From Verrucomicrobiota bacterium (GTDB lineage: Bacteria; Verrucomicrobiota; Verrucomicrobiia; Limisphaerales; JAFMIX01), in the NCBI GenBank assembly GCA_026397895.1, contig JAPLTZ010000290.1:1-5440 (forward strand): 5,440 nt of DNA. Reading direction: 5' to 3'. The notes under the pieces were generated by a model. That model did no database searches. It saw nothing but the letters and a program-made list of their open reading frames with translations, and had not been told where the DNA came from. Positions 1 through 5,128 of this stretch are shown here, one piece after another. Positions within the stretch are counted from its first letter, which is position 1, and each line of letters opens with the position of its first letter. Made by a program: the position numbers and the translations under genes.

Positions 1-1
1 C

Positions 2-265
2 ATCGAGGCCTTGAGCGACGGCGGCGTGGCGGCGGGTCTGCCGCGCGACATCGCCACGAAGCTCGCCGCGCAGACGGTTTTGGGCGGCGCGAAGATGGTT
101 TTGGAAACCGGCCAGCATCCCGGCGCGCTCAAGGATCAGGTGACCAGCCCCGGCGGCACGACGATTGAAGGCCTGCACGAACTGGAAAAAGGCAAGCTGC
201 GCGGCACCGTGATGAGCGCCGTCCGCGCCGCGACGGAGAAGTCAAAAAAACTTGGCCAAAACTGA
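2..265 (+). CDS. proC: Pyrroline-5-carboxylate reductase, C-terminal part (5' end outside window)
   Basis: This is the last 87 codons of a gene whose beginning lies left of the window; the reading frame is open from base 2. The enzyme reduces 1-pyrroline-5-carboxylate to proline with NAD(P)H in the cytoplasm, the last step of proline synthesis. The visible part is the all-helical dimerisation domain. It starts with IEALSDGGVAAGLPR, a hallmark of the family, followed by the conserved stretch DQVTSPGGTTIEGLHELEKG. In the family, the residues of that second stretch lie close to the active site at the dimer interface. The protein ends with a short lysine-rich tail (EKSKKLGQN), a normal length for the family. 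The stop TGA (263-265) is one base before the ATG of the following AT-rich gene. Base composition drops sharply within the last few codons. The family call is firm; only the N-terminal Rossmann domain cannot be checked. Confidence 0.95.
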   Translation: MEALSDGGVAAGLPRDIATKLAAQTVLGGAKMVLETGQHPGALKDQVTSPGGTTIEGLHELEKGKLRGTVMSAVRAATEKSKKLGQN

Positions 266-1058
266 TATGAAAGAAATTTCAATCTACGATTACTACGCTT
301 TTGGTTATAATTACAATAATTGGAGAAGCGGTTGTGCTGGAAAAAAAGTTTCGGAAGTTCTCGCCGATTTAAAAGAATACATCAAGAATATCACCGCTCT
401 TGAGCTACAGGTAACTGTTCAAGTCATCGAACCTCTTAACGAAATTGTTAAGTCGTTGGAAAAGTTAAAAGGTGAAGATGTAATCCCCGCGGACAGGGCA
501 ACACGTATCGAAGGAGTTATTGAGGGTGCAGACAAGACTTTAGATGCTGAACTTCAGCTCAAGACGGTTCTTAGCGTTACGCCTAAAAGGTTTAATATCG
601 ATATGCTCCTAGCCTCTCCGAAAAAGTTGCTCGCACAGAATTCTTGGGATGTATTATCGGAAAATGCAAAGATGGACTTTTCACAAGCTACGCGCTGCAT
701 TGCAATGAGCTTATCAACTGCGGCGGCTTTTCATCTCATGCGTTGCGTTGAAGAAATGGTAAAAATGCTGTATTTAGATTTCATCAAACAAAAGCGCATG
801 ACCAATCCAATGTGGGCGTCAATGATAGACAAATTGAGAAATAAAAATCAGCCGAAGCCTTCGTCTGAATTGCTTGATCAATTGGATATGATACGTGCAA
901 ATTTTAGAAATCCCACTCAACACCCGCAAAAATACTATGACATTGATGAGGCGCAGGATCTTCTAAACAGTTCCATTGTGGCTATCAATGGAATATGTCG
1001 TGAAATTGCACGACACAATTCAATCTAACGCGAAGACAGACTTATGTTCAAACAAGCT
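241..1058. other. AT-rich island in GC-rich chromosome
   Basis: From the last codons of proC to just before the HAD gene, base composition falls abruptly. Two sample lines counted by eye gave about 35% (301-360) and 42% (901-960) GC, while the flanks are clearly GC-rich. The island coincides almost exactly with one gene, the HEPN-like protein. No integrase, terminal inverted repeats or clear flanking direct repeats were seen at its edges, so the mode of entry is unknown. Confidence 0.7.
267..1028 (+). CDS. HEPN-domain-like protein, AT-rich, probably acquired
   Basis: This 253-residue cytoplasmic protein has no signal peptide or membrane segment and no name that I recognise. The C-terminal half looks like a HEPN four-helix domain. 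Residues 152-163 read AAAFHLMRCVEE, which resembles the 'AAvFHLMR..E' helix found in many hypothetical HEPN proteins. Residues 214-219 read RNPTQH, which fits the HEPN R-N-x3-H motif (Rx4-6H, with N after R). This is followed by a typical YYDIDEAQDLL helix. In HEPN RNases this Arg/His pair forms the active site at a dimer interface. The N-terminal ~130 residues are helical-looking and unassigned. I chose the ATG at 267. A TTG at 252, overlapping proC, would add five residues. Neither start has a Shine-Dalgarno sequence, but the one-base gap after the proC stop would allow reinitiation. GC is roughly 35-42% in lines I counted, far below its neighbours. No nucleotidyltransferase or antitoxin lies beside it. 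The existence of the gene is well supported; the HEPN call is probable, and toxin or defence activity is only inferred. Confidence 0.72.
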   Translation: MKEISIYDYYAFGYNYNNWRSGCAGKKVSEVLADLKEYIKNITALELQVTVQVIEPLNEIVKSLEKLKGEDVIPADRATRIEGVIEGADKTLDAELQLKTVLSVTPKRFNIDMLLASPKKLLAQNSWDVLSENAKMDFSQATRCIAMSLSTAAAFHLMRCVEEMVKMLYLDFIKQKRMTNPMWASMIDKLRNKNQPKPSSELLDQLDMIRANFRNPTQHPQKYYDIDEAQDLLNSSIVAINGICREIARHNSI

Positions 1059-1073
1059 TCAGTGTTTGGACAT
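1044..1073. terminator. Hairpin between convergent genes, possible bidirectional terminator
   Basis: Bases 1044-1054 and 1063-1073 form an 11-base-pair stem with one G-T position around an 8-base loop. It lies between the stop of the HEPN-like gene (1028) and the tail of the HAD gene. Its right arm covers the last HAD codons and the stop of that gene is in the loop. No strong T-run follows on either strand, so rho-independent termination is uncertain. Position and symmetry suggest it serves transcripts arriving from both sides. Confidence 0.4.
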
Positions 1074-1655
1074 TAGTTCCCGCACATCCACCGCGTCCAT
1101 CCCCGCCGAGCGGATGGCTTGCATCCCCAAATCCGTGTCTTCGTAGGCGCGGCAATGTTTTGGGTCCACTCCGATGCGGCGGGCGGCTTCGAGGAAAATA
1201 TCCGGCGCGGGCTTCTGGTGCGTCACCATCTCGCTCGTCACCACGGCGGCGAAGAGGTGGCGGATTTTCAGGTGTTCCAGCACGTCGCAGATGATGCGTT
1301 GCGTGCCGCCGGACGCGACGGCCATGGGGATTTTGCCGAAATTGGCCTTGGCGATTTCCACTACAGCGTGGATTGGTTCGACCTGCGCCATGAGCGGCAT
1401 GTAAACTTCCTCCTTTTCGTGGGCCACGGCGATGTGGTCGAGCGAACGGCCTTGTTCCGCGGCGAGCATTTTCAGGATGTCGCGGGACGGGACGCCGCCG
1501 AGCGAATAAAAACGGTCTTCGGGAAAATGCAAGTTGTGGCGTTGGGTGATCAGCGACCACGCGCGCCAGTGCAGCGGCATGGTGTCGGCCAAGGTGCCGT
1601 CGCAATCGAAGACTAGGCCCTTGATGTGTGCGGGGAGATTTGTGGAAAGACTCAT
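1059..1655 (-). CDS. HAD-superfamily phosphatase, YqaB / beta-phosphoglucomutase-like
   Basis: This 198-residue cytoplasmic hydrolase has all four HAD motifs. Motif I is DCDGTLADT (nucleophile D17 and acid/base D19). Motif II is the serine in VASGG (S115). Motif III is the lysine in HQKPAPD (K148). Motif IV is YEDTDLG (E172, D173, binding Mg2+). A small helical cap (about residues 25-90) sits between motifs I and II, as in the beta-phosphoglucomutase subgroup. The end, with AIRSAGMDAVDVREL, closely resembles E. coli YqaB as I recall it, a fructose-1-phosphate/6-phosphogluconate phosphatase of 188 residues. Phosphosugar phosphatase is therefore a better guess than mutase, but the substrate is not proven. 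The ATG (1655-1653) overlaps the prfA stop as ATGA, so translation is probably coupled to prfA and the two genes share a transcript. No Shine-Dalgarno sequence precedes it, which fits coupling. Confidence 0.9.
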   Translation of the reverse strand: MSLSTNLPAHIKGLVFDCDGTLADTMPLHWRAWSLITQRHNLHFPEDRFYSLGGVPSRDILKMLAAEQGRSLDHIAVAHEKEEVYMPLMAQVEPIHAVVEIAKANFGKIPMAVASGGTQRIICDVLEHLKIRHLFAAVVTSEMVTHQKPAPDIFLEAARRIGVDPKHCRAYEDTDLGMQAIRSAGMDAVDVRELMSKH

Positions 1656-2731
1656 AGTTTCAATGCCGCCAGCTTCGTGTCCATGTCGTGGTTCATCAGC
1701 GGCTCGATGAGTTCGTCGAGGTTGCCTTCGATGAAGTTGGACAGATTGTAGAGCGTCACTTCGATGCGGTGGTCGGTGACGCGGTTCTGCGGGAAATTGT
1801 AGGTGCGGATCTTTTCGCTGCGTTCGCCGGTGCCGACCTGGTCTTTGCGCACGGCGGCGTATTTGGCGTTCTCCTCGGCGACCTTGCGTTCGAGCAGGCG
1901 CGTGCGGAGCACGGTCATGGCGCTGATGCGGTTCTTTTGCTGCGAGCGCTCGTCGGCGCAGCGCACGATGAGGCCGCTGGGCTTGTGCTGGATCTGCACG
2001 GCGGAATCGGTGGTGTTCACGCCCTGACCGCCCTTGCCGGAGGCGCGGCAGACGTTGATCTCGATGTCCTCGGGCTTGATCTCGATGTCCACTTCCTCGG
2101 CCTCGGGCAGCACGGCGACGGTGGCGGTGCTGGTGTGGATGCGCCCTTGCGCCTCGGTGGCGGGCACGCGCTGGACGCGGTGGACGCCGCTCTCGTATTT
2201 CAGGCGCTTGAAAACGTCCGTGCCGGTCACTTCAAAAATGATTTCCTTGAAGCCGCCGAGGTCGGACGGGCTGGAATCCATCGGCTCGACTTTCCACCGC
2301 ATGGCTTCGCAATAGCGGCAATACATGCGGTAAAGGTCGGCGGCGAAGAGGGCGGATTCCGAGCCGCCCGCGCCGGCGCGGATTTCGACGATGGTGTTGC
2401 GCGAATCGGTCAGGTCAGGCGGCACGAGGCTGCGCTGAACGGCGAGCGTGAGGCGTTTGTCTTCGGCTTCGAGGCGGGCGACGTCTTCTTTGACCAGTTG
2501 CGCCATTTCGGAGTCCGGCGCTTCGATGGCGAGCAGGGCGCGGTTTTCGGCGAGGTCGGCGGCGGTCTTGAGGTAGGCTTGGCCGGTGGCGACGAGTTCC
2601 TTGAGGCGCGAGTATTCGCGGGACATTTCCTGCGCGCGCTGGGGATTGTCGAAAGCCTTCGGGTCGCTCAAGGCGGCTTCGACTTCCGCGAGGCGGCGGG
2701 CGAATTTTTCGATGTGGGGTTTTAAGTCCAT
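1652..2731 (-). CDS. prfA: Peptide chain release factor 1 (RF1)
   Basis: This 359-residue protein is essentially full length (E. coli RF1 has 360). It recognises UAA and UAG stop codons in the ribosomal A site and triggers release of the finished peptide. The codon-reading tripeptide is PAT (residues 190-192, in RVPATEAQGRIHTS), the RF1 type rather than the SPF of RF2. The catalytic GGQ is at 234-236 in SGKGGQGVNTTDSA; its glutamine is the usual methylation target of PrmC. The N-terminal ~100 residues form the helical domain 1, and the C-terminal part has the conserved TYNFPQNRVTDHR. The residue after GGQ is G where E. coli has H, which is a change outside the catalytic triplet. The ATG at 2731-2729 is preceded only by a weak GTGAAAG. 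A large palindrome ends 11 bases before the start. Upstream is rpmE, a common pairing. Downstream the HAD gene overlaps by four bases where many genomes have prmC. Confidence 0.97.
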   Translation of the reverse strand: MDLKPHIEKFARRLAEVEAALSDPKAFDNPQRAQEMSREYSRLKELVATGQAYLKTAADLAENRALLAIEAPDSEMAQLVKEDVARLEAEDKRLTLAVQRSLVPPDLTDSRNTIVEIRAGAGGSESALFAADLYRMYCRYCEAMRWKVEPMDSSPSDLGGFKEIIFEVTGTDVFKRLKYESGVHRVQRVPATEAQGRIHTSTATVAVLPEAEEVDIEIKPEDIEINVCRASGKGGQGVNTTDSAVQIQHKPSGLIVRCADERSQQKNRISAMTVLRTRLLERKVAEENAKYAAVRKDQVGTGERSEKIRTYNFPQNRVTDHRIEVTLYNLSNFIEGNLDELIEPLMNHDMDTKLAALKL

Positions 2732-2742
2732 CTTTCACTGAA

Positions 2743-2804
2743 GCCGCGTCTCGTGAGAGCGCGGTCATTTGCATCAGTCCAACCGCGCTCTGCCGAGACG
2801 CGGC
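2743..2804. repeat. Large imperfect palindrome in the prfA leader
   Basis: Bases 2743-2753 pair with 2794-2804 (11 pairs), and 2756-2765 pair with 2782-2791 (10 pairs). They are separated by a 2x2 mismatch (2754-2755 against 2792-2793). The loop is 16 bases (2766-2781). The stem is very GC-rich and the loop is comparatively AT-rich. On the minus strand the structure begins about six bases after the rpmE terminator T-run and ends 11 bases before the prfA ATG. It could be an interspersed REP-like palindrome, a regulatory leader hairpin for prfA, or a second terminator without a T-run. No second copy was noticed in this window. Confidence 0.75.
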
Positions 2805-2809
2805 CACGC

Positions 2810-2853
2810 AAAAAAGAATCCGCCCGCGCGTGCCGGAGCACAGGCGGGCGGAT
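2810..2853 (-). terminator. Intrinsic terminator of rpmE
   Basis: Read on the minus strand, the hairpin starts 13 bases after the rpmE stop codon. A perfect 10-base-pair GC-rich stem (2844-2853 with 2818-2827) continues past one C-C mismatch and a wobble pair into GTGC/GCAC. It is capped by TCCG, which is a UNCG-type stable tetraloop. A TTCTTTTTT tract follows directly. These are all the parts of a rho-independent terminator, and the orientation matches rpmE. Confidence 0.88.
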
Positions 2854-2866
2854 GCAAAGCGGTGCG

Positions 2867-3112
2867 CTAAACCTTCTTTTTCTTGGGCGCGGCGGCGGCG
2901 GCTTGGGCAGCGGCAGTCTTGGCCAGGCGTTGCTGGAACTTGTCCACGCGGCCGGCGGTGTCCACGAACTTCTGCTGGCCGGTGTAGAACGGGTGGCAGA
3001 CGTTGCAGATGCCCAGAATCACGGTCTGCTTGGTGGAGCGGGTCTTGATGACGTTGCCGCAGGCGCAACGGATTTCCGCGTCCACGTATTTCGGATGTAA
3101 ATCAGCTTTCAT
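2867..3112 (-). CDS. rpmE: 50S ribosomal protein L31, zinc-binding type
   Basis: This 81-residue protein of the large ribosomal subunit sits at the bridge to the 30S head. It begins MKADLHPKYVDAEIRCACGN and continues with CNVCHPFYTGQQKFVDTAGRVDKF, which matches the L31 family throughout. Four cysteines (C16, C18, C36, C39) make it the C+ form that binds one Zn2+, rather than the cysteine-free zinc-starvation paralogue. After residue ~65 it carries an alanine-rich tail ending in PKKKKV, so it is about ten residues longer than the E. coli protein (70). The ATG at 3112 has no Shine-Dalgarno sequence. A good promoter match lies so close that the leader would be only a few bases. A strong terminator follows the gene. 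No Zur-like operator was recognised. Confidence 0.97.
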   Translation of the reverse strand: MKADLHPKYVDAEIRCACGNVIKTRSTKQTVILGICNVCHPFYTGQQKFVDTAGRVDKFQQRLAKTAAAQAAAAAPKKKKV

Positions 3113-3272
3113 AAAGGCCGGCTAAAATAGCAGCCACGCGCCGGATGACAAGCCGGAATTTGGGTGGCTGCGGCTTAAGATTGGCAGTTATTGATGTGCG
3201 GTAACCCGCTGGTTTTGAGTTTCGTCTGCTTGGATTGCCGTTATCCTTGATTGGCAGCCGACACTGAAATTT
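3113..3272. promoter_or_regulatory. Divergent intergenic region rpmE / sulfatase
   Basis: This 160-base spacer must hold the start signals of both rpmE (leftward) and the sulfatase gene (rightward). The rpmE promoter candidate is listed separately. For the sulfatase I found no convincing -35/-10 pair and no Shine-Dalgarno sequence before the ATG at 3273. A 9-base direct repeat, GATTGGCAG, occurs at 3179-3187 and 3249-3257 (70 bases apart, about seven helical turns) and could be paired operator half-sites. It could equally be chance. Confidence 0.35.
3124..3151 (-). promoter_or_regulatory. Putative sigma70-type promoter of rpmE
   Basis: On the minus strand, TTGTCA (3151-3146, five of six bases matching TTGACA) and TATTTT (3129-3124, a -10-like hexamer) are separated by 16 bases. 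Transcription would start near 3117, about five bases before the rpmE ATG. That predicts a nearly leaderless mRNA and agrees with the absence of a Shine-Dalgarno sequence there. The call is from consensus matching only. Confidence 0.5.
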
Positions 3273-5099
3273 ATGAAACCGATCCTTGCGAGACTGACCG
3301 TGATTTTGCTGTTGTGCTTCGCCGGCAACGCGCTTGCCGCCGCCAACCGTCCCAACATCATCCTCATCTACAGCGACGACCACGGCTGGGCTGACCTCGG
3401 CGCGCAGGGCGTGGACCAAGACATCCGCACACCCAACCTCGACGCCCTCGCGCACGCCGGCGTGCGCTTCACGCACGGCTACGTCAGCGCGCCGCAATGC
3501 GTGCCCTCTCGCGCGGGCGTCATCACTGGGCGTTACCAGCAGCGCTTCGGCGTGGAGGACAATTCCCTCGGACCGCTGCCGCTCGCCGAGCTGACCATCG
3601 CCGAGCGACTGAAACCGGCAGGCTACGTCACCGGTCAGGTCGGCAAATGGCATCTCGAACTCGCCGGAAAAAAGCCCCAACCCGCCTTCCTGCCGCTCGG
3701 CCAAGGCTTCGATGAATACTTCACCGGCACCATGAACACCTTCGTCGCCTCGCACGACCTGCAAGGCAACCGATTGCCCAACGCGCCCCAGACACTCACC
3801 GACAAACGCTTTCGCTGCGTCTGGCAAAGCGATGCCGCCGTGTCCTTCATTGGGCGGCACGCGCGCGACCCGTTCTTCCTCTACCTCGCCTACTTCACCC
3901 CGCACACGCCGCTCGAGTCGCCCGAGCCTTGGTTTTCCCAAACCCCCGCCCATCTGCCCAAGCAACGCCGCCAAGCCATCGCCATGATTGCCGCGATGGA
4001 CGACGGCATCGGCCGCATCCGCGCCCAGCTCCGCACCCAAGGAATCGAAACGAACACCCTCATCTTCTTCATCGGCGACAACGGCGCGCCGCTCAAGGAA
4101 GGCGCATGGGACGGCTCGCTCAACCTCCCGCTCGTGGGCGAGAAAGGCATGCTCACGGACGGCGGTATCCGCACGCCGTTCGTCGCCGCGTGGCCCGGCA
4201 CGCTGCCCGCCGGCACGGTTTACGAACCGCCCGTCATCAACCTCGACGTCGCCGCCACCGCCGTCGCGCTCGCGGGGCTGCCGCACGATGAAAAACTCGA
4301 CGGCGTGAACCTCCTGCCGTTCCTGCGCGGCGAGCAGACCGGCAATCCGCACGAAGCCCTGTTCTGGCGCTGGCGTTCGCAGGCCGCCGTGCGCGCGGAT
4401 CACTGGAAGCTGATCCTGCTCGGCCCGCAGGAGCGTTATCTCTTCGACCTCACCCAGCCCAACGGCGAGACGAACAACCTCATCGCCCAATTCCCGCAGG
4501 TCGCGGCGGACTTGGAAAAAAAGCTCATGGCGTGGAACGCCACGTTGCCGCCGCCGGGTTTGCCGCGACCAGCGCACGTCGAGGACGAAATGTTTTACGA
4601 CGCGCACGTCAGGCTCACCGGCGTGGCCGCCGTCAAACACCCCGCCAAGGCCAAGGGCAAAGCGGTGGAAATTCCCGCCGCCGGCGAACAAGGGTGGCTT
4701 GGCCGTAACTGCGTGCTTTCCGTTCGCGACGGCGCGCTGCGCCTCCAGCCGGACGCCGGCGCGGAAAATCATTTCATCACCCGCAACAACCTCGACCTCG
4801 CCGGGCCGGTCACGGTCACCGTGCGGTTGCGCTGGCCTGGTGGCGGTGCGGGCGGGGTTTCCTGGCGCACGCAGGGGCAGAAGGATTTTTCCGCCGGGCA
4901 GACGGCGAAGTTCGCCGCCGCCGCCGTCCCCGACTGGCAGGACGTGAAAGTGCCACTGCCCGCCGCCGGCCACGTCATCCATGTGCGCCTCTATTTTTCG
5001 GGCAGGACCGCGCCGGAAATCGCGGCGATTGACTTGCAGGGCGCGACGGCGACGGTTTCTTCCCGTTGGTCGCCGAAACCGGCGGCCTCCCAGCCATGA
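3273..5099 (+). CDS. Secreted S1-family (formylglycine) sulfatase with C-terminal beta-rich extension
   Basis: This 608-residue exported arylsulfatase-type enzyme hydrolyses sulfate esters, probably on polysaccharides; the substrate is unknown. A signal peptide covers residues 1-23 (hydrophobic VILLLCFAG, cleavage near ALAAA). The core (about 26-425) starts RPNIILIYSDDHGWADLG, where D35 and D36 bind Ca2+. The sulfatase signature is at 76-80, CVPSR. C76 is the residue converted to formylglycine, so an FGE or anSME maturase is needed from elsewhere. Other active-site residues are visible: K125 and H127 in GKWH, H211 in TPHTPL, D269/N270 in GDNGAP, and K291 in EKGMLTDGGIRTP (D296 replaces the usual E). 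All catalytic positions appear intact. After a Lys/Ala linker (about 456-470), residues 475-595 form a separate beta-rich module, perhaps a carbohydrate-binding sandwich. I do not recognise its family. The next exported protein may start within the stop codon. Confidence 0.94.
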   Translation: MKPILARLTVILLLCFAGNALAAANRPNIILIYSDDHGWADLGAQGVDQDIRTPNLDALAHAGVRFTHGYVSAPQCVPSRAGVITGRYQQRFGVEDNSLGPLPLAELTIAERLKPAGYVTGQVGKWHLELAGKKPQPAFLPLGQGFDEYFTGTMNTFVASHDLQGNRLPNAPQTLTDKRFRCVWQSDAAVSFIGRHARDPFFLYLAYFTPHTPLESPEPWFSQTPAHLPKQRRQAIAMIAAMDDGIGRIRAQLRTQGIETNTLIFFIGDNGAPLKEGAWDGSLNLPLVGEKGMLTDGGIRTPFVAAWPGTLPAGTVYEPPVINLDVAATAVALAGLPHDEKLDGVNLLPFLRGEQTGNPHEALFWRWRSQAAVRADHWKLILLGPQERYLFDLTQPNGETNNLIAQFPQVAADLEKKLMAWNATLPPPGLPRPAHVEDEMFYDAHVRLTGVAAVKHPAKAKGKAVEIPAAGEQGWLGRNCVLSVRDGALRLQPDAGAENHFITRNNLDLAGPVTVTVRLRWPGGGAGGVSWRTQGQKDFSAGQTAKFAAAAVPDWQDVKVPLPAAGHVIHVRLYFSGRTAPEIAAIDLQGATATVSSRWSPKPAASQP

Positions 5100-5128
5100 G
5101 CCGACGGACGTTCAGATTCCGCGATGTC

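Noticed and set aside
241..265. Frameshift or truncation of proC by the insertion
   Set aside because: The family-specific C-terminal motifs are complete and the ending length is normal, so the gene appears intact at its 3' end.
252..266. TTG start for the HEPN-like protein
   Set aside because: It would add only MAKTD, overlap proC by 14 bases and has no ribosome-binding site; the ATG at 267 is simpler, though TTG is not excluded.
1119..1616. 165-codon plus-strand frame opposite the HAD gene
   Set aside because: The HAD protein has all four motifs and the plus-strand translation has no recognisable domain.
1688..2725. 345-codon plus-strand frame opposite prfA
   Set aside because: The translation is a low-complexity G/A/V/D/F-rich product typical of antisense frames. 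prfA is complete with PAT and GGQ motifs.
2415..3068. 217-codon minus-strand frame across prfA, the gap and rpmE
   Set aside because: It spans a terminator and two well-identified genes in another frame and is arginine/proline-rich, a frame shadow.
3181..3207. Possible sulfatase promoter TTGGCA with TAACCC
   Set aside because: Spacing is only 15 bases and the -10 match is poor; not strong enough to list.
3102..4982. Very long minus-strand open frame (626 codons) opposite the sulfatase
   Set aside because: It is an antisense shadow of a GC-rich gene. Its translation is low-complexity, rich in G, R, E and V, with no family features, while the opposite strand encodes an intact sulfatase.
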